Origin: Tetradesmus obliquus
Taxonomy: Eukaryota > Chlorophyta > Chlorophyceae > Sphaeropleales > Scenedesmaceae
Direction: 5' to 3'
NCBI GenBank assembly: GCA_030272155.1
Contig: CP126200.1
Coordinates: 4,588,001 to 4,652,000, forward strand
Length of the DNA: 64,000 nt
Of the stretch, positions 1-10,065 are shown in pieces. The notes under the pieces are model-generated. The model was not told the DNA's origin. It did not search any database and worked only from the letters and a program-made list of their open reading frames with translations. Position numbers and translations under genes: made by a program. How positions within the stretch are numbered: position 1 is the stretch's first letter; every line of letters begins with the position of its first letter.

Positions 1-1274
1 CTAGTACCTGCCAAGCTCACTCACTCTTTGCATGGCATGTATGCTGCGCTCTCCACAGACACCACCAGGTCTGCGCAGCCGTCAGGCAGGTCTGGCTGCA
101 GCGCATCTCCCACCACAAAGTAGACCTCCTTCTCACCAAAGCGCAGCCTGCGAGCCAAGTTGTTGGCAGCTTGCACCTGCAGAAGGCGCGGCAGCAGGCA
201 TGTACATGCGATGATGATGATCGCAAGCTTGAAATTGAAGTGCTGTTGAGCGTGAGATGTAGACATAGGCTGCACTGACAAGCTAGCGAGGAGGCAAGCC
301 ACAGCAGGTCAGCGCCAGCCTGATGTTGCTGGCAGACAAACATGTAATGGAACCAAGATGATGCAACTTCAACATCTTGGATGCTCTGAAGAGTGTGGTG
401 TTTTGGTCACATACCCGTGGAGCGACCTGTGCAGATGGCCAGTTGGCTAGCAGGCATTAGACATGACACACCATTGCTGACAGGATAAGGACGTGCGACA
501 GATCCCGCGTGTCCCACGCCTGACACGCATGCAGCGCTGCTGCGATCAGCCATGCATCTTGCCCATTAGACATTGCTGCTGCTGCTGTGTGTCCACTTTA
601 CAATGTGTATTGGCGAATTTCAGCTCAAGATAGCAGAAGTTCACCTGGAAAGGCGAAATGTTCACGCCCACAGCCTTGCACTTTAAGCGCTCAGCAATGT
701 GCACAGCAGTGCCGCCGTAGCCACAGCCCAAATCCAGCAGCTGCGGAAGTCACCAAGAGTCAAACAGACGTCGTAAGTATATGTAGAACAGTAGCAGTGA
801 CAACAGCAGGGATGCAGGCATGCTCTGTTTGCTTGGACTCAGCACAGTTGGCAGTTGTTGGAGGTCAACTGTCCAACCACCCCTACTGTGTGCCAAGGGG
901 TGCCAAACGCGCCTGTATCAACTTACCCTGTTAGCCTTGTTTACGCCCGCAAACTCCAGCACTGCGTCCACGTGATCAAGCTGTGCTTGCTGCCAAGTCT
1001 TCTTGTGCTTGGACTCAGGCCAGCCCTCAGGGTAGTACCCTGCAGTAGTACGTCGCTGTCAGCGCCTCATAGTGCAATTGTGATAATTATGCTAAAAAAA
1101 TCTAATTGTTTTGTGAGCCATTTGTGTTGCTACGGCACAGCTGGCGGGCGTCCAGCCGTGAAGCTCACCGACGTGGACATGCTCGCCAAACATCTCCAGC
1201 CATATTTGCCCAACGGCATCATACAAGTGCGCAGAGGTTTCTGCGTGTGACGGGCCTCCTGTGCTGCCTGCCAT
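1..1274 (-). CDS. Tocopherol-methyltransferase-like SAM methyltransferase, 5' part
   Basis: Partial gene, running off the left edge. Four exons join in frame: 1274-1169, 1039-927, 740-645 and 176-25, with GTGAGC, GTAAGT, GTGAAC and GTGAGT donors and CTGCAG or CGCAG acceptors. The product starts MAGSTGG at the first true ATG. It then reads GEHVHVGYYPEGW, LLDLGCGYGGTAVHIAERL (SAM-binding motif I, about residue 74), NISPFQVQAANNLARRL, VGDALQPDLPDG and VSVESAAYMPCK. This order matches gamma-tocopherol methyltransferase (VTE4) and its relatives, which methylate tocopherol rings or small molecules using S-adenosylmethionine. The rest of the methyltransferase fold lies outside the window. No transit peptide is visible from this start, so an upstream exon is possible, or the enzyme is not plastidial. 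The exact substrate cannot be read from the sequence. The class I methyltransferase fold is secure; the VTE4 subfamily is probable. Confidence 0.8.
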
Positions 1275-1590
1275 TGCTGCAGTGCTGCAATCAGAATGAA
1301 AGCAGGGCCACAACAGGCACGATCAAGCCGCAGAAAATCAAACCCTACGACGTCTTGTAAGGGCTTGCCGAAAGTAGGGCAGCTGCCACCGTCGCCTGCA
1401 CATACCGTGCCAACGTTCCTCGTGGTCACTACCAGTCATTTCTCTTACCAGTCGTGCACATGTAGTACCGGCGTCGATCGCATTGATAATTTCAGTATTC
1501 TCAGACGTTGTTTAAGGATTTAATGCGGAAGCTACGTGGTCATGGGCGGTAGCTCTGGCGAGTACCAACTTTTGGCACAAAGAGGCAAAG
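1275..1590. promoter_or_regulatory. Divergent intergenic region, methyltransferase / P450
   Basis: These 316 bp separate the start codons of the leftward methyltransferase and the rightward P450. Both promoters and 5' leaders must lie here or overlap the genes. I see no TATA box or other motif I would defend. Confidence 0.5.
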
Positions 1591-2985
1591 ATGCATGACA
1601 AGCTAGAGACATTTGTTGACGTGTGGAGGCTTTTGAGTGCAAGGCAGGATGCGTCGGTCGCCATCCCCGGCACGCTTGGCATCACTCTGTTGCTTGCGGT
1701 GGTAGCAGCATGGGTCGTCGTGAGGCGGTTCACGATGCTGGACTTGCTGGACATCCCTACGCCATGGGGCTCTCCTTTCATTGGGTTGGGGCACTTGCTG
1801 CAGATGGCCCTGCATGTTTCAAACGGGCATGAGCAGTTCCTCAAGTGGCATGAGGTGTATGGGCCCATTGTAAGGCTGCGGCTGCTCTACAGAGATGTAG
1901 TGATCGTGGCAGACCCGCAGGTGGCTTCAGAACTGCTGGGCAAGGGTCCAAATGAGTGCCCCAGGCGCACCCCAGAGTACACGCTGTTCAATGCGGTGGG
2001 TTGAGCGTCATCTCTGCTGCGTGCGTCATCTTTGAGAGACACAGTTTGAAAGGGGGCAGCAGCATCAGATAAAGGTGCATATGCTTCGTGCACAGCAAGC
2101 TTGGGTTATAACCAGGCATATATGCTGCAGCAGCCGTAGCCGCAGCTGGGGTGGTTAATCATTTGGGATGCAGTCCCAATGCACCCCTGTTTGTGTCACC
2201 AGGAGCTCATGACTTGACTTCTCTCACGAAGCACATCGAACCAGCATGCATACTGTGCGAATACCAAATGCCGATCAGGTGCCAGCTGTTGCCAGCAGCA
2301 GCAGTTCTTACATGCGACAGCAACATTCACCTCGTACCAACCCCCAACACCTCAAACTGCTGCTGTTGAGGCAGCCCTGGCCACAGCTGTAGCAATCACT
2401 TTTTGTTTTGTGTTGTGGCCGGCTTGCAGGCACACGGCATGCCTGGGTATGGTGCTATCTTGACAGAGCAGGATGAGGAGCGCTGGAAGGCTATCAGGAG
2501 GGCCATCGCCCCTGCCTTCACACTGTCAGCTGTCAGGTGAGACCAGCCTCCTCTCGTTCCCACATCGAAGCTTGCAGGAAGCTTGCAGGAACTTGCAGGA
2601 CGCTACAAGGAACAGCTGCAGCAGCAGCAGTAGCACCTTGCCACTGAGGCCATCGCCCGTGTGCTTGCACGGTCAGCTGCTAAGCGAGACCAGCCGCGTT
2701 GCAACGAAGCCTGCAGTAAGCTTGCAGGGATGGCACAGGAGCTTGTGACCGAGCTTGCAAACAGCTTGGGGCAACAGCCGCAGTAGCAGCAGAAGCAGCA
2801 GCGTCAGCAGTAGCTGGAACAGTGCTGGGGCTGTGTACATAGTGCATGTACGCCTGGTGTCCACGGTGCTGATGTCCAGCGCTGCTTCACTGCTTGCAGG
2901 GACCTGTTCCCCACCATTGTGACATGCTACTCGGAGGTCTGCAAGCGCATCAGCTCAGGAGAGGCTGTGCACTACAGCAAGCCAC

Positions 2986-3016
<31 letters not shown>

Positions 3017-3220
3017 GCCGGAGGTTTTGATCGACGAGGAGATCTTTGCAGCCACGCTGCGCGTGCTGAGTGACGGCTTCCTGCGCATGCCGCAGCAGGG
3101 CCTGTTTGACGCACACAAGACAGCGGCAGACGCCAGCTCGCTGATTGCAATAACCAACACATTTGTGACGCAGCCCTGGAAGCGCTGGCTGTACTTGGGC
3201 ATGCCCTGGCTGTGCAAGGT

Positions 3221-3258
<38 letters not shown>

Positions 3259-4952
3259 CGAGCAGCTGCAGTGGGATGCAAGGAAGGCGCTTCACTGTAT
3301 GGACAGACACATCATGCAGCCTCCCAAGCATAGCTGAGGACCCACACTTTGAGGAAGACCAACATGTGTAAGCAACTCCCGCAAATCTGCAGCAAATCGT
3401 TACACATACAGCAGCGGCGCCATGCCTGTCATTGCTGTCGCTGCCGGCAGCCGCAGCCCAACCCGCACCACGCAACCTGCCGCCCCTGCAGCCCGTCAAG
3501 CAGCAGCTGCACCTGCTCTCACCCACTCAATCCCGCCTGTCCCTCCCTCACATGCAGGAGAGACAGCCCGAGCTGAGCTGTTTGCAGCTTCCTATTTCAC
3601 CAGGTGTCTGTGGTGGCGTATGCTGCATGAACACTCCGTGTAACCCCTCTTTCTATCTATCCTCACTTGCAGGAGTCGCGCACCTTCCACGCGCAGCGCC
3701 GCCACATGATGTCAGTAACACACCAGATCGCGCAGCACATCGAGTCACTGCGGCCGACTGCATCAGCAGCAGACTTCTCACTAGGAGCCAGTTTGTCACG
3801 GCTGCGGGAGCCATCCAGTGGGCAGCTGTTCTCCACGCAGGCGCTGCAGGCTGAGGTGTTCCTGGAGATTGTAGGGCAGGAGTCGGTGCCCTGGACTGTA
3901 GCCTGGACGCTGTGAGTGCGCTGCTCCTGTGCCGCTTTGTGCAATAGTGTGGTTCGTATGGTGTACGACAGATGTGTGCAAACCAAACCTGTAACAGCAG
4001 CCTGTCACCCTTGCTGCCTGCCTGCATGCATGCCTGCATGCTGTCATCATCGCCATCATGCTGTTCATCAAGCCATAGCAATCACACCATCGGCCTGCCT
4101 GCCTGCCTGCCGGCCTGCCCGCCTGCCTGCCTGCTGCAGCTACCTGCTGACTCAGAACCAACATGCAATCATCCATGCCATATCCACAGCCGTAGCATTC
4201 ACACCGCCTGCCGGCCTGCTTGCCTGCCTGTCTGCCTGCCGTGCCAGCTGCAGCTACCTGCTGACTCAGCGCCATTAAGCAACCATCCATGCCATAGCCG
4301 TAGCCGTAGCATTCACACCTTCGGCCTGCCTGCTTGCCTGCCTGCCTTGCCTGCTGCAGCTACCTGCTGACTCAGCACCCCGAGGCAGAGCAGGCTGTCC
4401 TGCAAGAGCTGGTTGCTGCCGGCCTGCCCTGCAACGGTGACCTGGCGGCGGTGACGGCAGCCCTCAGCATGGACAGCCTGCGCCAGCTGCCCTTTCTAAT
4501 TGCAGTACTGCATGAGGCGATGCGGCTCTTCCCTGCAGGCGTGGCAGCAACTCCTCGGTGAGCTGTGGAGGGCTGGCTCTATGTTTAGGCTATGATCAAA
4601 CCTGCTGCTGCCAACATTTGATCACACATTTGTATCGAATTCGTGGTGCTGCTGCTGCTGCCGAATGCTGCACTGTCAGGCCTAGTCAGGCACTGGCGAA
4701 GCAGCTGCGCACTGCTACAGCCACAGCTTGGCAACTGCACCTTGAACGCTGCATGCTGCGTTGATGTTGACCAGGGCCAGGTGCACAGCTGCAATGCGGT
4801 TCTGTGCACGATGCCCAAGGAGCTCCACCTTGCACCACCTTACACTGATAGTTTGCTCGCCGTCCTGCAAGTCACTGTCCTGCAAGAAGGCAGAACGCCC
4901 ACGTCAACCACCTAGCTGATGACTGTGTTGTGCCGTTCTGTGCTGCGCTGCA

Positions 4953-4992
<40 letters not shown>

Positions 4993-6421
4993 CTGGTTTG
5001 TGTGGTGTATGCAGCATGTGTGAGAAGGTGACCAAGGTTGGGCCCTACCAGGTGCCTGCAGGCGTGATTGTGTTCCCCTGCCTATACAGCATCCTCAATT
5101 ACTCGGCCAACTGGGACAGCCCGCAGCAGGTAAGAAAAGAAGCGCCGTTGGATTGTGCTAAGAAGTAGATACTATGTGGGTAGACCAGCCGTCGGCTTGC
5201 TTTTGTGTTCCCACGCCTGTGCAGCATCTGTAACCGAGCCAACTGGGACAGCCGGCTGCAGGCGAGGCATCCAGAGGACAGCTGTGACCATTGCATGTGG
5301 TCGTTAAGATCAAGCAGTGGAAAGTACTTGCTGGGTGCCCTGTAGCTTCGTCTTGTTGAACTGCCAACTGCTATTATAGGCCTTGGCATGGGCCTGCTGC
5401 ACTACATGAACTACCAACCTAAGTGCAAGACTGAGTAACACCCCTTTGCTCACTGCGGCCGCACCCCATACCAACCTAATTAACACCCCTTTGCTCACTG
5501 GAGCTGCATCCCATACCAACCTAAGTAACACCCCTGTGCTCACTGCGATATCATCCCATACCAACCTAAGTAACACCTTTTTGCTCACTGCGCCCGCATC
5601 CCATACCAACCCAAGTAACACCTTTTTGCTCACTGCGGCCGCATCCCATACCAACCCAAGCAACACCTTTTTGCTCACTGCGGCCGCATCCCATACCAAC
5701 CCAAGTAACACCCCCTTGCTCACTGCGGCCGCATCCCATACCATAGCAACCTAAGTAACACCCCTTTGCTCACTGCGGCCGCATCCACTACATGCAGTTC
5801 AAGCCAGAGCGCTGGCAGGACCCAAGCGCAGCAACAGACCCGCGCACGGGCTCACCGCGCTTTGTGCCGTTTGGCATTGGGCCGAAGGCCTGCGTGGCTC
5901 AGCAGCTGGCCATGGTGCAGTGCAAGGTGCGTGTGTGATGGTGGGATGGGCGGTTAGGAGTTGCAGCACTGCACAGGATCAGTTGGGATGGATCAGGGCC
6001 TTCATTGCACAGCATCTAGCCATGGGGCAGTGCAAGGTGCGCTTTTTGGCTAGCAGCACTTTTTGCTCATGCATATGGCAGCCTGGTTGTCAGCCGTGCA
6101 CCTCTGCCAGTTGCAAAGGGAGAGATGTCATTTTAAAACATGTAAGCAGGGCTCAAACGTTGCGAGCCTCGTGCTCAGCGTGCTGGTCATGCACATAGGG
6201 CATATGTGACATAGCCACTACGTGTTTGATGTGTTATACATCATGCTGCTGTGCCGCTGCAGGTGCTGCTGGTGCTGCTGCTGTCGTGCTTCTCGTGGAG
6301 GCTGGCGCCCCGCATGGGGGGCCCGCAGGGCGTGCTGTCGCAGACGGTTGCTGCGCTGGAGCTGCGCGTGGCTCAGGGCATGTGGCTCACACCCACGCCA
6401 CGCAGCGCAGCGGCACAGTAA
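1591..6421 (+). CDS. Cytochrome P450 monooxygenase
   Basis: Eight exons: 1591-1995, 2430-2536, 2900-3218, 3673-3911, 4360-4557, 5015-5129, 5798-5926 and 6263-6421. They sum to 1671 bp (556 aa). An N-terminal membrane anchor lies at about residues 25-45 (TLGITLLLAVVAAWVVV), followed by a proline-containing hinge (LLDIPTPWGSPF). The C-helix reads ERWKAIRRAIAPAF. The I-helix reads EIVGQESVPWTVAWTL, so the usual AGxDT is IVGQES. The K-helix ExxR is EAMR in LHEAMRLFP, then FKPERW, then the haem loop FVPFGIGPKACVAQQLA with the axial Cys. The loop has Ala where most P450s have Gly after Cys-x. An AGC run in exon 3 adds a polySer insert (about nine Ser). The protein is probably an ER or plastid-envelope monooxygenase; family and substrate are unknown. 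Introns 4, 6 and 7 and the 3' flank contain partial copies of neighbouring exon junctions. Confidence 0.9.
4030..4380 (+). repeat. Tandem ~110-bp repeat with three splice acceptors (P450 intron 4)
   Basis: A unit of about 110 bp occurs three times. Each copy has a C/T-rich GCCTGCCT tract and then CTGCAG followed by CTACCTGCTGACTCAG, the 5' end of exon 5. The acceptors fall before 4140, 4254 and 4360. Only the third opens into the exon that carries the K-helix; the first two run into intron-like sequence. Confidence 0.9.
4956..4991 (+). repeat. (CTG)12 in P450 intron 5
   Basis: Pure CTG run on the sense strand, 23 bp upstream of the exon 6 acceptor at 5015. Confidence 0.95.
5429..5785 (+). 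repeat. 45-bp minisatellite, about 8 units (P450 intron 6)
   Basis: Units marked by TTGCTCACTG recur at 45-bp spacing from about 5447 to 5717, with one 50-bp step to 5767. Each has AAGTAACACC, TTGCTCACTGCGGCCGC and ATCCCATACCAACC with a few substitutions. The last unit ends about 12 bp before the exon 7 acceptor. Because 45 is a multiple of three, the array is open in several frames, so the long reading frames here are artefacts of the repeat. Confidence 0.95.
6010..6042 (+). repeat. Partial copy of P450 exon 7 3' end with donor
   Basis: Repeats the end of exon 7 (5893-5935): AGCAGCTGGCCATGGTGCAG in the exon, AGCATCTAGCCATGGGGCAG here. Both continue TGCAAG then GTGCG. It lies inside intron 7, about 115 bp downstream. 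Confidence 0.85.
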
Positions 6422-6581
6422 GCCTCCAGAGCTGCAACGCAAGCAGTGTGTGTCTGTCGCTGCTGCTGCTGCTGCTGCTGCTAGTGTTGGCAGATGCAGC
6501 TGCGCGTCGCTCAATGCACGTGGCTCACACCCACGCCACGCAGCTCGGTGAAGGTGCAAATCACCACAACTGCGGCGCAAG

Positions 6582-6613
<32 letters not shown>

Positions 6614-8307
6614 CGGTCTCTGCTATTACTGGTCTGCTGTGGATGGTGGTGGTCGAGCTTCAAAGTTAACCAGGAGCTGCTGAGCTGCCTGGGTAGTCAC
6701 TCACTCACTCAACATACATGGTGAGGTTCTGTTCCTGACAGGTTGATAACGCATGCTGTGTGGCTGGCAAATGCACTCGTTGCAGCAGCGCTGTCCTGCA
6801 ATCAGGCTGTGCGCAAGCCAGGGCGGTGCGCAGGATTATGACTTTGTGCGCGTTCCACTGTATGACAGCTGTGCTGCACACCAGCGCGCAGACACATATT
6901 AATAGAGCTGTCACATTTGTAGAGCTTATCTTTCCGTGTGTGGCAACGGCAGGTTTGACTGAGTCTTGGGGAAGAGTGGCACTCGTTGCTTGCATTACGC
7001 TTGGAGACGGTACATTGGCAACTGCTTTGAGGGGCTCTGCTTGCAGCAGGTGTGATTGTGCAGGCACAGCAGGTGGTTGTACCATGATGCACTTGCGCAC
7101 ACCATGCCGAAAGCGCTGACTAGGCTCGATCCTTGGTGTCTGCGCTCCATGTGTCCTGTTTCATTTGCCTGAGACATGGTGGGTGGCTGCATTGGTCGTT
7201 ATATTTGCGAATTCGGCTGTTTTGATTAGACGCGGGGCTGCAGCAGCGTATTGCGGCATAGCAGTGGCTACCATGTCAAGTGCAGTCACATGTGTGTGTT
7301 GCAGCACTGCCTGACGCGCGAAGCAACCAGCCATTGACGTGCACAGCATGGCTGCTGCAAGCACTTGACAGTAACCGGCAGCTGGTATGAATTAGGTGTT
7401 GTGCATCCGCATCTGCCTGTGTTTGACTGACCCATTCTTGCCCAGCCGGTGTCTGCACAGCAGAATGGTTGACTGCAGGTTGGCCACCTGCTGCATGTGG
7501 CTGCTGCATGCGCTGACTAGCTGCTGCCCCGCTACTTACTCCACATTTGATTTGACTTGCCCGTTGACAGCTGCAGGCACACTTGGCTGTTGTATAATGC
7601 ATCGCTGACTTGCAGCTGACTGGCATGCTGCAACCGCATGCGGACTGTATCTTTGCCTGCCATGCAATTGCCACATGCATGTGTTGACCACCTAGCTAGG
7701 CCCGCGTTGACTGCTGCTCAGCATGCTATGGGTGCACATTGGCTGCCTACTAGCCTACTAAGCTGTTAGTATTATGATGCGATCATCAGGGCAGCCAAAG
7801 GCTGGAATCACGATGCATCACCTTGGAATGTTTGCTGATGAGGTCATATGTGCCAATTGCTGAGAAGCTTGGGTGTCTGTGGCATGCCCTGGGTAGCTTG
7901 AGGTGCATTTCTGCGTCACAGGCTGTGCAAGGGCTGGAAGAACATTGTGATGGTGTGGGGTGCGCTGATTGGATGCATGAACGCTGCTCATCCTGCAGGG
8001 ATATCTCGCGCAGTGGCACCGCTGTGATTGCAAGCGGCGGTGCCGGCCGTGTCACGTGGTTGTGGCTGGAGGCTTTTCATTGCTGATGTCTGTTTGCTCC
8101 CTCACGCGCATGTGATTTGCCTAGTGCTTTTTGCTACCGGCTGGATGCTGGTGATGGGGTGCTGCACGATGCATTACTCACGGCAAGTGAGGGAGCGCAT
8201 GTCATGCTAGTGGTAAGGCATGGGGTTGAATGCTCAGCAAAGTAACCCGTGGCGCTTACTTCGCGTCTGCAATGGTCAAGCATGTAGCGACGAAACTGAT
8301 GCACAGA
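6422..8307. other. Gene-poor 3' flank of P450
   Basis: Apart from the terminal-exon copy and a short CAG run near 6583-6612, I find no gene here. The plus strand is rich in TG and poor in AC, as are the regions downstream of the other rightward genes. Open frames are short and carry no recognisable motif. Confidence 0.5.
6499..6547 (+). repeat. Partial copy of P450 terminal exon
   Basis: Near-copy of 6361-6408 from the last exon (GCTGCGCGT, then TGGCTCACACCCACGCCACG), placed after the stop codon at 6419-6421. It is in the 3' flank, so it is probably untranslated. Confidence 0.85.
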
Positions 8308-8315
8308 AGTCAGGC

Positions 8316-8988
8316 CAGGGATACTCAGTACGTTGTTTTGGGCAGCGTACAACGTACTGTACGCGTATAGTACGCTGCAATGTACGCTGTTTGTACGCTG
8401 CTGTTGAGTAAACATGTAACATGCTGGGTCAACACCTCACTGGAAGTAACATAATAACCACGTACAAGTGCAGAATGTTGCTGATATTTAGCTTGTTTAA
8501 ATATTTATAATATATCTACATATTCGTTTGACATTGAGCAGCTGCAATGGCCTCCAGCGCCGCCTCTGCAAACCAGGATGCGTGGAAAAGGTCCACTAAT
8601 CCTCTCGATCACTGCGATGTTGTCACCAAAAAGACCAATACCACTGACTATATGTGCAAGCACTGCAACCACACGTTCAGTGGCACCAAAACACGCTGCT
8701 ACGTGCACCTGACTGGGGATGGCACTGGTGTCAGGCAGTGCAGCAAGTGTATGACTGTTATAAACATCAAAATACTGTTATCTACTTCAAAATATGTTAC
8801 TCCTAGACCTAGCCCCTGAGCTAGAGGGCAGCAGCCTGCATCAGTGATGCAGCAGTAGCAGCAGGGCCCAATGGTGTAGTCAACGTACAGACACGTACAA
8901 GGGGTACGTACAGAAGCCCCCAAGCAGCGTACAACGTACAACGTACAGCGTACAACGTACAGAACGTACAGCGTACTGAGCATCCCTG
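8316..8988 (+). mobile_element. hAT-superfamily element, 673 bp, non-autonomous
   Basis: Terminal inverted repeats start CAGGGATACTCAGTACGTTG on the left and, read inward from the right, CAGGGATGCTCAGTACGCTG, matching at 18 of 20 positions. The two ends are flanked by identical 8-bp direct repeats AGTCAGGC at 8308-8315 and 8989-8996. CAGGG ends with an 8-bp target duplication are typical of hAT transposons. Subterminal regions are packed with GTACGCTG and GTACAACGTAC motifs on both sides, likely transposase-binding repeats. Inside is one short frame with a BED zinc finger and no catalytic hAT core. An intact target duplication and well-matched ends suggest a fairly recent insertion that needed a transposase from elsewhere. 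Confidence 0.93.
8547..8819 (+). CDS. BED-type zinc-finger peptide inside the hAT element
   Basis: A 90-residue frame with a true ATG. After a short leader it reads DAWKRSTNPLDHCDVV, then YMCKHCNHTFSG (C-x2-C), then RCYVHLTGDGTGVRQCSKC, which supplies the His and Cys side. This is the layout of the BED DNA-binding finger that opens hAT transposases. The frame stops before the right terminal repeat, and no RNase-H-like domain follows, so it is at most a DNA-binding fragment. It could be the first exon left behind by internal deletion, or a small protein that competes with transposase for ends. Expression is unknown. Confidence 0.65.
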   Translation: MASSAASANQDAWKRSTNPLDHCDVVTKKTNTTDYMCKHCNHTFSGTKTRCYVHLTGDGTGVRQCSKCMTVINIKILLSTSKYVTPRPSP

Positions 8989-9342
8989 AGTCAGGCACAA
9001 GTCCAAGTCCAGGGATGCACTGCCTTGCGTTTGACCTTAATGTGTGGCGTGAGGGTCGGGGGCTCTCGGATCTCTGTGCAGCTGTCATGTAAGTGCTTGG
9101 CTCACCCTGATCAGGTGTTGCTCCGCCCTGCTTGTGTATGGCGTGGGATGTCAGACTCTGTGTATTTCACATGGGCTACTATTGCTGGTTGCCACCCAGC
9201 AGGCGATGACATGATCACTTTTATGAAGCAGGCACCTGCTTTGGTGGCTGCTTTTGTGCACTGCTGCTATCTGATGCGGTGTCACCCGGACACTGATCCT
9301 GAGGTCCTTCTGTCCTCGCAGGCTATTGCCCAAGCTATTGAT

Positions 9343-9527
9343 GATGCTGATGAGTTTTTTCTGCGATTTCGTCTGACGGTTTGGACGATGATGAGTTGTT
9401 CTTCGATGTTTCCTCCCCCTATGGGCCTCTCGTTGGCTCCTGACTGGGGTTCCCACTCCTCGTTGAGTGGAGCATGTAACATAATGTAATGTAATGTAAT
9501 GTAATGTAATGTAATGTAATGTAATGT
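9343..9527 (+). mobile_element. Short retroposon-like copy with (TAATG)9 tail, copy 1
   Basis: About 139 bp starting GATGCTGATGAG and ending GAGTGGAGCATGTAACA, followed by nine TAATG units (9483-9527). The same block occurs reversed at 42051-42206 with roughly 96% identity by eye. A common 5' edge and a simple-repeat 3' tail point to target-primed retroposition of a SINE or the 3' end of a LINE. The body contains a short acidic frame ending LVGS and a stop; here one T is missing compared with the other copy, so the frame shifts. I could not find a convincing target duplication. Confidence 0.7.
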
Positions 9528-10065
9528 CACGTCTGCCCAGCTGGGTGCGGCTAGCTCAGAGTTCCCAGCTGATGCCATGGTACAGTGCCACAACCCTTGC
9601 TGCAGCAGCAAAGCACGTGCAGTAGGAAGGTTGCTGAGCATGCTGCACGTAGTTAATGCAGCTGCCCTTGCAGCCCAGAATCCTCCGCACCAAGCTGCAC
9701 AGCTGATGTTGCATAATCCGCCAGACTCTGACAGCTGTGCATAATCTGGCAGATTATTCACAGCTGACTGGATGCAGTCACCAGCTGGGCCGGAGTGTGC
9801 TTGCCGCAGCGCCAAGAGCTGCTACGTGTGTGTTCAATTTTGCGGTGCAGATCCTTCCTGACTGCCACAACAACAGTGCGCGGTGTACCACGTTCCCCAG
9901 GAGTTGAGAAGTTAACTGCCAGTGAACATTTGAGTGTCAGCCTGCCAAGTTCGTCAAACATTTTATTCGTCTAATTTTGTTGTAGCTTGTGCCACTCTTT
10001 GTAGGCGGTGAGAGGGTTGAATATGGGATCGTGCTGAGCCGGCCAGCTGACACACAAACGTAGCT
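9528..10065. other. Gap before the DUF2156 gene
   Basis: I see no gene. It must contain the promoter of the downstream DUF2156 gene. Minus-strand frames here are short and carry no recognisable motif. Confidence 0.4.

Noticed and set aside
1275-1313. Methyltransferase start at 1313
   Set aside because: The codon is TTG; the first in-frame ATG is at 1274.
5446-5754. 102-codon repetitive frame in P450 intron 6
   Set aside because: Open only because the 45-bp repeat is a multiple of three; exons 6 and 7 join perfectly without it.
9282-9815. 177-codon minus-strand frame over the retroposon tail
   Set aside because: It includes the (TAATG)n repeat read as LHYIT-type repeats and has no domain.
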